Below the pieces are notes generated by a model. The model made no database searches. It was not told the origin of the DNA and saw nothing but the letters and a program-made list of their open reading frames with translations. The translations under genes and the position numbers were made by a program. Shown here piece after piece: positions 8,402 to 15,069 of a stretch of 16,673 bases of DNA. The stretch's first letter is position 1; each line of letters starts with the position of its first letter. Source of the stretch: CAJXCL01 sp036011265 (GTDB taxonomy: Bacteria; Nitrospinota; Nitrospinia; CAJXCL01); NCBI GenBank assembly GCA_036011265.1, contig DASCNB010000068.1, forward strand, positions 1-16,673. The letters are read 5' to 3'.

Positions 8402-8829
8402 TTACTGTAAAGCTAGTGTTTTCTTGCTATAGTACGGGTAGATCTTGTAAAATAATGTTGCAAAGCAGTCCACCCATGCAAAAAGAAGTCTTTCCTCAAT
8501 AAAGTAAATTTCAAAAAGAGAAAAGAAGCCTTCTATAATTGATGCAAACCTAGCTGCCCATAAGGGATCCTCAAAAACATTAAAGGACAAAGCAATCAAC
8601 CATATGAGAAGGAGTTTTTTATTATCTATTTGTATTGGTATATAGGCATTATGCGAACTCTCATTAATCATTTTTTACCCAGGAAATGTAAACAACCTTG
8701 TCATTAAAAATTGGAAGAATAGTTAAATGAATTAGGATGAGTAGTTAAAAATAACAGAACGATTACTAAGAAAAGAAAGTTAATGGAAGGCATATTGTCA
8801 ATTAGCGTGATACGCTTAATAGGAAGCAT
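8402..8829 (-). pseudogene. truncated, frameshifted copy of the 536/537-aa GT-C glycosyltransferase gene
   Basis: The minus strand from 8829 begins MLPIKRITLIDN, matching the start of the 537-aa protein at 10564-12177 (MPSSKRITLIDN), and nucleotide similarity extends about a dozen bases upstream of the ATG. The frame breaks near codon 30 through a 1-nt insertion relative to the intact gene and runs into TAA at the ILPIFTDEA position. It is shifted again by an extra A in the run near 8671-8676. From 8671 an open stretch of 89 codons matches residues ~55-120 of the paralogues (NPLWAARF-type and GFFSL-type segments), but the catalytic DE loop is out of frame. Homology stops near 8428, after the PYY motif, so about three quarters of the gene is gone. 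It cannot make a functional enzyme. Confidence 0.88.
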
Positions 8830-8969
8830 TATAAAAAATACAATAACTAATAAATTTCAAATCATCTAATCAGGATCTTATAAAAATACGTTCTCTTTAG
8901 AAATTGATAAAAAGATTGTGGGGTGCTTCTTCCTCTATTTTTTTTAATTCACTTGAAAATGTTTAACAA

Positions 8970-9017
8970 GCATTTTTCTCGAAGTTTGTTACGCGAGAGG
9001 TTCAAATGCAGTTTTTT
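8970..9017 (+). other. imperfect hairpin followed by a T-run (terminator-like)
   Basis: GCATTT pairs with AAATGC as an outer stem. Inside it TCTCG pairs with CGAGA, and a T6 run begins three bases after the stem (9012-9017). The shape is that of an intrinsic terminator on the plus strand, but no plus-strand gene lies immediately upstream. It could be left over from a lost gene or act as insulation ahead of the promoter at 9040. Confidence 0.3.
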
Positions 9018-9039
9018 CAAAAAGCTTTAGGCAACACTT

Positions 9040-9068
9040 TTGCCAAATAAATAGCATTAAAGTATCAT
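9040..9068 (+). promoter_or_regulatory. putative sigma-70-type promoter of the radical SAM gene
   Basis: TTGCCA (9040-9045) and TATCAT (9063-9068) have an ideal 17-bp spacer. The start of transcription would be near 9075, leaving a leader of about 75 nt. The call is by motif match only. Confidence 0.45.
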
Positions 9069-9150
9069 AATAAAAAACTGAACATTTTCATTGTAGTAGA
9101 CTGGCCATTGAAAAAAAATAAACCGGGTTCAATTAAAGTATTCATTAACG

Positions 9151-10527
9151 ATGAAAATCATTTTAACAAAAATCTATAATTTGTCTGATCATATTCAGCC
9201 TCCTCTGGGTTTAGGGTATTTAGCGAATTCTGTCCGGCCAAAGCATGATGTTGTCATCCTTGACTCGATAAAGGAAAATATAAAAAGAGATGATTTTTTT
9301 AGTTATCTAAAAGACACTTCCCCTGATATGGTTGGTTTTCAAGTATATACTTATGACATTCCACTTCTGAAAGAGTACCTAAAAATAGCCAAGAAAGCTA
9401 ATAAAATAACAATTGTGGGAGGACCTCATCCCTCTGCTGCACCTCATGAAACTATGACATTATTTCAAGAAGATCTGGATTTTGGATTTGCAGGAGAAGC
9501 TGAGATTGGCTTTCCTCTCCTGCTTGAAAGGTTGGAGAGCAGTAATCAGGGCTTTTCAGATATCCCGGGACTCATATGGAAGGAAGGCAGTAATATTATT
9601 ATTAATTCACCGTCTTACAATCAAAATATAGACCAGTTTTCCGTAGCCTGGGATTTGATTCGTCCTGACGAATATCCCGAAGCTCAACATGGCGCTTTTT
9701 TTGAGAGGTTTCCTATAGCGCCTATCATCGCCACCAGAGGATGTCCCTTTTTATGCACATTCTGTGCAGCGCATTTTGTGGTAGGAAGGAAAGTAAGGAA
9801 ACGCAGTATTGAAAATATTTTTGAAGAAATTAATTTTCTTTATGAAAAGTATCATATAAGAGAGTTTCATCTCGTTGACGATAACTTTACATTAAACAAA
9901 AAATTTGTAAAAAATTTCTGTAAAAAACTATTAGAATCAAACCTTGATATTTCATGGGCCACTCCTAATGGCGTGAGGTTGGATACTCTGGATAAGGAAT
10001 GTCTTGAAATAATGAAAGAATCCGGGCTGTATTTAATTTCGGTTGGAATTGAATCAGGTTCAGACAGAGTGCTTAAAATGACGAAGAAAGAATTAACGGT
10101 AAAAAAAATATTAAATGGAGTGAGCGTGATTAAGGAATCAGGAATAGATATCGCCGGATTTTTTATGTTTGGATATCCCGGTGAAACAATTGAAGAAATG
10201 AAAAAGACAATCGAATTATCCTTGAAATTACCTCTAATTAGAGCGAACTATTTTACCTTTTTACCTTTACCAGGAACCGAAATTTTTAATGATATGAAAA
10301 AAAATAACGAATTGGATAAAGTAGATTGGGGTCATTTTTACTTTATGAATGCGGTATATTCATCAAATGGAATCACAAGAAAACATTTAAAGAAAATTCA
10401 GAGGCAAGCTTTTCTCAAATTCTATAGCAGACCCGGCATTATTTGGAAAAACCTTATTAAAATAAAAAATTACAGACATTTCAAATTTCTGCTTAAAAGA
10501 TTTTATCATTGGATAATAATGAGTTAA
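9151..10527 (+). CDS. cobalamin-binding-type (class B-like) radical SAM protein (458 aa)
   Basis: The N-terminal ~140 residues form a B12-binding-type Rossmann domain: PPLGLGYLA at 17-25, VGFQVYTYD at 61-69, VGGPHPS at 89-95 and a GFAGEAE segment near 112-118. No DxHxxG motif is seen, as in enzymes that bind cobalamin without His ligation. The radical SAM core follows, with its 4Fe-4S motif CPFLCTFC giving Cys198, Cys202 and Cys205. SAM-binding features include VDDNFT (242-247), SVGIESGSD (297-305) and GYPGET (341-346). Relatives with this architecture methylate or rearrange carbon centres in lipids, tetrapyrroles and natural products; the actual substrate here is unknown. The gene stands alone on the plus strand inside a glycosyltransferase cluster, which hints at a lipid- or glycan-modifying role but does not prove it. 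No Shine-Dalgarno is visible before the ATG. Confidence 0.85.
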   Translation: MKIILTKIYNLSDHIQPPLGLGYLANSVRPKHDVVILDSIKENIKRDDFFSYLKDTSPDMVGFQVYTYDIPLLKEYLKIAKKANKITIVGGPHPSAAPHETMTLFQEDLDFGFAGEAEIGFPLLLERLESSNQGFSDIPGLIWKEGSNIIINSPSYNQNIDQFSVAWDLIRPDEYPEAQHGAFFERFPIAPIIATRGCPFLCTFCAAHFVVGRKVRKRSIENIFEEINFLYEKYHIREFHLVDDNFTLNKKFVKNFCKKLLESNLDISWATPNGVRLDTLDKECLEIMKESGLYLISVGIESGSDRVLKMTKKELTVKKILNGVSVIKESGIDIAGFFMFGYPGETIEEMKKTIELSLKLPLIRANYFTFLPLPGTEIFNDMKKNNELDKVDWGHFYFMNAVYSSNGITRKHLKKIQRQAFLKFYSRPGIIWKNLIKIKNYRHFKFLLKRFYHWIIMS

Positions 10528-10563
10528 TGCAAGTGCTAAGCTAAGAGTAAAGGTTGAGGAAAG

Positions 10564-12177
10564 CTAAATACGCTTATAAATGTCAATGAATATATTACTA
10601 TTTGGTTTTTGGAAAGAGCTGACTAACTGAAAACCTTTATTTTTCTTGAGAAATATGTTTCGTTCAAAATCGAGAGAATTGCATATGAAATATACATCTG
10701 AAAGGTTGCTGACATGAAACTCAAAGTTTTTTTTATATTTATTTTTTGCTACTATTTTTGAAGCATCCGATGGCAAAAGTACATGTTCAAATACCCATGA
10801 AGCCGTATATACCGTGATATTCGGATAATCTGATAGATAAACATGCACTGAATCTGCCGGGTTACCCCAGTTGGGAGTAGTAAAAATCGTAATTTTCTTG
10901 TCACTAGATACCTTCTTGAAATAATCCAGAGCCTCCGGCATTCCATAACCAGAAAATCTGCCACTAACATATTGATCATAATCTCTGCTTATAAATGGAG
11001 TTTTTGAAGGTTCGGTTAGTAGTTTAATATCAAAAGCAATAGCGGGATAAAACGCTGTTATTAGTATGGGGGTAATAGTCAAATAAAGAAATTTTTTTGG
11101 AATCTGCTTATCAATAAAATCTACACAATAATTTAGAGCCAGCGAAGCCCAAATTAAAATGGGTGTTCCGCAGAATAAATAGTATCTTGAAAACCCCCCT
11201 CCTGTAGTACCCACCAGAAGGAAGTAGGGAATTAAAAAATAGAATGCCAATATAAGATATCTTTGATTAACGTTTTTGAAATGAAAAAAGAAAAATGCTA
11301 TCGCAATAAATAAAACAGGATTTGTTAAATAGGTGGTAAAGTAATCAAACGGAATTTCAATACTGCTAAATATCCTTGCGGGAATCCTGAATAATATATC
11401 GAGGGTGCTTGCCTGACCTTCACTATGCATTGCGGGAATAAAAATATTTTTTACTGAAAAATCTGGAGATGTAAAATATAGTACACCGTAAGGAAAGCCG
11501 GCAATTAGAAATCCAAGTAAATATGTCTGCAACAACGATTTCCAAGGAACAAAGGTGCTTTTTCTTAAAAAAATAAGTTTCAGGATTAAAGGTAGAAGCA
11601 CGAATAAAATGGCAGTGGCTTTGGTTAACAGGCTTAATCCAATAGCAATCCCGGATGACCAATAATATCCGGCTCTTTTTTTATCATCCTTTTCGAAGAT
11701 TTCTAAAGTTAACCAGATTAACCATATGAAAAAACAGTTAAGCAAACCCGCTTGATGAGACATGCGATCATAAAATAAGTAGTATGGGCAGAGCGTGTAA
11801 AGTAATGCTGCTAAACATCCCACTCGCACGGAATGAATTTTAATTCCAATAAGGTAAACTCCGATCAGGGAAAGAAAGCCCGCTATAACCGAAACAAACC
11901 TTCCTGCCCATAAAGGGTTTTCAGAAATATCAAGAAAGATAGAAATCAACCACATGAGAAGGGGTTTTTTATTATCTATTAGTATTGGTATCCAGATATT
12001 ACTAAAATCCTCATTAATCATTTTTGCCCAGCGGATGTAGACGGCTTCGTCAGTAAAAATTGGAAGAATGGTCAAATGAATCAGGCGGGTCATTGAAAAT
12101 AATAAAACGATTGCTAAGAAAAGAAAGTTAGTGGAAGGGCTATTATCGATTAGCGTTATACGCTTACTAGAAGGCAT
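10564..12177 (-). CDS. ArnT/PMT-like GT-C membrane glycosyltransferase (537 aa), paralogue of the 536-aa protein
   Basis: A multi-pass membrane protein with the same plan as the 536-aa gene product. The catalytic first loop is FTDEAVYIRWAK (41-52) with D43/E44, followed by NKKPLLMWL (~69-77), ENPLWAGRFVSV (~86-97), YDRMSHQ, LTKATA and the C-terminal TTPNWGNPADSV block. It is complete, with all family motifs retained, so it is probably functional. Its ATG aligns with that of the truncated copy at 8402-8829, supporting the start choice. The 5' flank is unusual: only ~16-20 bp upstream lies the broken end of a TPR glycosyltransferase relic on the opposite strand, so its original promoter region may have been replaced. 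It converges on the radical SAM gene with a 36-bp gap. Sugar and acceptor unknown; it may use the same polyprenyl-linked donor as the 536-aa enzyme. Confidence 0.85.
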   Translation of the reverse strand: MPSSKRITLIDNSPSTNFLFLAIVLLFSMTRLIHLTILPIFTDEAVYIRWAKMINEDFSNIWIPILIDNKKPLLMWLISIFLDISENPLWAGRFVSVIAGFLSLIGVYLIGIKIHSVRVGCLAALLYTLCPYYLFYDRMSHQAGLLNCFFIWLIWLTLEIFEKDDKKRAGYYWSSGIAIGLSLLTKATAILFVLLPLILKLIFLRKSTFVPWKSLLQTYLLGFLIAGFPYGVLYFTSPDFSVKNIFIPAMHSEGQASTLDILFRIPARIFSSIEIPFDYFTTYLTNPVLFIAIAFFFFHFKNVNQRYLILAFYFLIPYFLLVGTTGGGFSRYYLFCGTPILIWASLALNYCVDFIDKQIPKKFLYLTITPILITAFYPAIAFDIKLLTEPSKTPFISRDYDQYVSGRFSGYGMPEALDYFKKVSSDKKITIFTTPNWGNPADSVHVYLSDYPNITVYTASWVFEHVLLPSDASKIVAKNKYKKNFEFHVSNLSDVYFICNSLDFERNIFLKKNKGFQLVSSFQKPNSNIFIDIYKRI

Positions 12178-12192
12178 TATAAAAAATTAGAG

Positions 12193-12308
12193 ATGAGTTT
12201 GTTATGTTTTTTTAAAGCATGGGACGGAGGAATCAGGTTTCTGAGCTTTATTGATGTGTTAAACTCCGTACAAGCAAACAGGAAACCCGGAATATTTTAC
12301 AAGTTTTT
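12193..12308 (+). pseudogene. relic of the 3' end of a 733-aa-type TPR glycosyltransferase gene
   Basis: Reading the plus strand, the encoded CFFKAWDGGIRF...FIDVLNSVQ matches the last ~35 residues of the 733-aa protein (YFKKSWDNGIKF...FADVLNAMQ). At the DNA level the match continues through the position of the TAA stop of that gene (here TAC) and a few bases beyond. Only this last stretch survives; the rest of the gene is missing and its junction abuts the 5' end of the 537-aa glycosyltransferase gene. An open frame continues by read-through to 12396 antisense to the lyase gene, but that extension is accidental. It is evidence that a second copy of the TPR glycosyltransferase once lay here. 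Confidence 0.75.
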
Positions 12309-12312
12309 TTCT

Positions 12313-15054
12313 TCAGCTAACAAAAAAACATTCACTGGCAGGGGTTCGACAGTCCATGTCTGTGCCACGATCAAGATGATCAGCTATTTCAGCTGATATA
12401 CCCACCATGCGGGCAAACAGAAAAATCAGGAAAACTATTTCACTCATTTCTTTTTTAGAAATTTCCTTGGACGAATACTGATTCCACATAAGTTTTAAAG
12501 CTATAACAGCAATAACCGCGTCGATATTTACACAGAAAACCTTTGGCGAAGCGCCAATTTCATAAAGGGACCAAACTAGTTTATGATAAAAATCTAAAAA
12601 GATGTTATAAATTCCTTTGTTTTTAAACTGCTTCGAAATGTATTCTTCCCGTGGATCTAAATTTACTTTTTTATCTTTAAAAACAGGGTGATTTGTGCAC
12701 GGTATTTTGTCATAGTTCAATATCCCTCTTGCTTTTGCTTGTGTTTTATATTCCTTATATGTTGCGGCAACCTTATCAGCTATTTTTTTTAAGTTCACTT
12801 TATGTTTTTTATTCCCCGGCGAATCTATTTTTATTCCTTCAAATTTTTCTAACAGGAACTGTACAGCTTCAAACCCGTTTCCTCCGTGGGCAAGTCCGGC
12901 ATTTGTCATAAAACCGACATAGGATAATGAAATATCATTTCTCGCGCTTACGCTCTCTTTTGCTCCTTTGGAGCTGATAGTTCCCGGTCCGTTTGTGATG
13001 GTTAGAGCCAGCAAGGAATTAAATTCTTCCAATTCAGAGATCGATGGTTTACGGATGAACAGGATTTGAAAGCAGGTTTCCGTAAAGGATTTTTTTAGCA
13101 GGTTGACTTCACTCAAATTTGTAAGGCGTTTCCAGTAAATGTTGTTATCCGGCTTAATCACACTCAACCCTACCATAGAAGCCTGGATAGCAAAGTGAAC
13201 AGGCAGGCTTTCCGCTGTTCCCCTGGAAATTCGTTTCCCGGTCAATGCGTCCCAACCGAAACTCAGCAATATGGAGCAAATTAAAAACTCCAGTTCGCAC
13301 TTCAAAGATTTCTTCTTTGATTTTAAATTATCAAATATTTTAATAGTTGTATTAACTATGCCGTTCTTGTCTTTAAGGCTTCTAATTTCGTTGAGTAGTA
13401 AAGTAACAACTTCATCTTCCTTATTCTGTTTTTTTGTTCCTATAATACTAATAAGCTTTTTTGCCGCTCCATTTGCATCATAGTTTGTGGCATTAACATC
13501 GGACACTCCGTTTTCAGCAAATGATGAAATGAGTTTACTGGTTATTTCCTTAAAAGCCTTGAACTTTGTGTTATTTCCTAGAAGGGCGATCACGGAAGCA
13601 AGATAGGCATTTGGTGTGCAGTTATTTTTCTTTCCTTGAGTAACTATGGGCAGTAATAAATCTGAGTTTAAAGTTATGAAATAATTTAAAATAATATTGA
13701 GCAATTTTTGTTGATCTTTTCTTAAGGTGGTTTTTGTTAGCGCGAAAAAGATATTTGTTTCAAAAGAATACTTGGTTAAATCTAGTATGGAACGTCCATG
13801 CAGCTCAGTAATTTGAGTCTTTCTGTCCATTTTGCTGGAGCCGCTTTTGTTTCTCATTGAACCCCTGAGATAACTGGCGCCGATTTGTCTATTAACAACT
13901 TCTATTTCATCAGAATAAGGTTTTATAGCTTTTGCCACAGGAATTGAAAGCTTTTTAGGAAGTTTCAGTCCCATATCATTTGCAAACCAGGGTTTTAAAG
14001 AAAGGTCGCCAATCGGTTGGAAATCCGGCGATACCCCATGTTTCCGCATGACCAGTTTCAACGCTTCAGGAATATATTGAATGCTGGTAACCCTTATTCC
14101 CTTTTTTGAGACCTTTTTCTTATCTGGATTGTATGCCTCCATGCCAAAGTAACTATCAAACCATTCTTCTTTCGCAATGGCATCATCACCGGAGCCCCCA
14201 ATTGCCCCGGCATGACCGCAGGCCCGTGTGATATTTCTCTTCCAACGGCCGGTAATGCAGGCAACAATTGGTTTTGTGAATTTGAACTTTCCTTCTCGAA
14301 TCCAATCCAATGCTTGTTTTTCATAATAGCCGCCTGGCTCTATATAAAGAACAACAGCCTTGGTACGTGGATCATTCTCAGCGCAATACAAAAATTCGGG
14401 CAATGCGAAATGAACATAAATATCTTTGCCTGAGCTAACAACGGTTGTTAGACCAAATCCGGCAGTTTTTAAATATTCAGATATGGTCGTACAGAAATTT
14501 CCTGAATTACTGTGGATTGCGATAGAACCTTTTTTCAAGCTTTCAGCAGGATGACTCCCTCCCAAAGCTCCCCCAACACGCACCCTGTCCCAGGCATTAG
14601 CTATCCCGAGAGAGTTAGCTCCCACGACATCAACTTTTTCATGCTGGCAAATCGCCCTGATCATTCTAGAGTCTTTAACAGATATTTTTTCAGTAACAAT
14701 TACGATAGTTTTTAAACTTTTATTATTATCCAGCAGTTCCGCCACCGCAAAATAAACTGCAGCGGGAGGCAGGTATATAACCCCGGTATCAAAATCATAG
14801 TTTTTACAAACCTCCTTGACCCCTCCGAATACAGGAATATGTCCTATTTTCGTTTCGAGTTTTCCCGGTCGACCGTATTGAACTCCGGCTACAATATTGC
14901 CATCACTATATTCGTGTGAAATAGGAGTTACTTTTGAGCTTTCCCCGCCTAAAATATTCATGACGCATACACGGGTTTTCTTGTTAACAAGCTGTTTTAA
15001 GGAATCAATGCCAACGTAATAGTCAAAAGTGTCTCTATTTTTATTTCTGTTCAT
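12313..15054 (-). CDS. aclA: ATP-citrate lyase large (alpha/citryl-CoA lyase) subunit, unusually long (913 aa)
   Basis: Residues ~1-350 are succinyl-CoA-synthetase-alpha-like: a CoA-binding Rossmann half (VFGGVKEV, IVIVTEKIS), HSNSGNF at 181-187 and GHAGA at 280-284, whose His281 is the expected phospho-histidine. Residues ~590-913 are a citrate synthase/citryl-CoA lyase domain with AHGG (His723), NHPVFK (His789), DPRE (800-803), NID (Asp845) and a late Arg903, aligning with the His-His-Asp catalytic set and a citrate-binding Arg. ATP-citrate lyase converts citrate, CoA and ATP to acetyl-CoA, oxaloacetate, ADP and phosphate. Typical two-subunit bacterial alpha chains are near 610 aa; the surplus lies at ~405-585 and includes a second, degenerate citrate-synthase-like segment. 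The gene starts 15 nt after the TAG of the ATP-grasp subunit gene, clearly one operon. A citrate synthase-like or citryl-CoA synthetase-like activity cannot be excluded. Confidence 0.8.
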   Translation of the reverse strand: MNRNKNRDTFDYYVGIDSLKQLVNKKTRVCVMNILGGESSKVTPISHEYSDGNIVAGVQYGRPGKLETKIGHIPVFGGVKEVCKNYDFDTGVIYLPPAAVYFAVAELLDNNKSLKTIVIVTEKISVKDSRMIRAICQHEKVDVVGANSLGIANAWDRVRVGGALGGSHPAESLKKGSIAIHSNSGNFCTTISEYLKTAGFGLTTVVSSGKDIYVHFALPEFLYCAENDPRTKAVVLYIEPGGYYEKQALDWIREGKFKFTKPIVACITGRWKRNITRACGHAGAIGGSGDDAIAKEEWFDSYFGMEAYNPDKKKVSKKGIRVTSIQYIPEALKLVMRKHGVSPDFQPIGDLSLKPWFANDMGLKLPKKLSIPVAKAIKPYSDEIEVVNRQIGASYLRGSMRNKSGSSKMDRKTQITELHGRSILDLTKYSFETNIFFALTKTTLRKDQQKLLNIILNYFITLNSDLLLPIVTQGKKNNCTPNAYLASVIALLGNNTKFKAFKEITSKLISSFAENGVSDVNATNYDANGAAKKLISIIGTKKQNKEDEVVTLLLNEIRSLKDKNGIVNTTIKIFDNLKSKKKSLKCELEFLICSILLSFGWDALTGKRISRGTAESLPVHFAIQASMVGLSVIKPDNNIYWKRLTNLSEVNLLKKSFTETCFQILFIRKPSISELEEFNSLLALTITNGPGTISSKGAKESVSARNDISLSYVGFMTNAGLAHGGNGFEAVQFLLEKFEGIKIDSPGNKKHKVNLKKIADKVAATYKEYKTQAKARGILNYDKIPCTNHPVFKDKKVNLDPREEYISKQFKNKGIYNIFLDFYHKLVWSLYEIGASPKVFCVNIDAVIAVIALKLMWNQYSSKEISKKEMSEIVFLIFLFARMVGISAEIADHLDRGTDMDCRTPASECFFVS

Positions 15055-15069
15055 AAAGTATTAATTTTC

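Larger units (their letters stand above)
8830..9150. other. non-coding spacer between GT-C pseudogene and radical SAM gene
   Basis: A 321-bp AT-rich stretch with no credible coding frame. It contains the imperfect hairpin at 8970-9009 and the probable promoter of the radical SAM gene at 9040-9068. The first ~12 bases are still similar to the sequence upstream of the intact 537-aa paralogue; beyond that I see no relic of a neighbouring gene. Confidence 0.5.

Noticed and set aside
8402..8671. 89-codon open frame that could be taken for a small membrane protein
   Set aside because: It aligns with an internal part of the 536/537-aa GT-C proteins, and the matching upstream coding sequence lies out of frame before it; it is a pseudogene fragment.
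10528..10563. Bidirectional terminator between the converging radical SAM and GT-C genes
   Set aside because: The 36-bp gap holds no stem with a T-run on either strand.
12193..12396. 67-codon open frame as a new small gene overlapping the citrate lyase gene
   Set aside because: Its first ~35 codons are a relic of the 733-aa gene's end and the rest is antisense read-through of a conserved coding region; no ribosome binding site.
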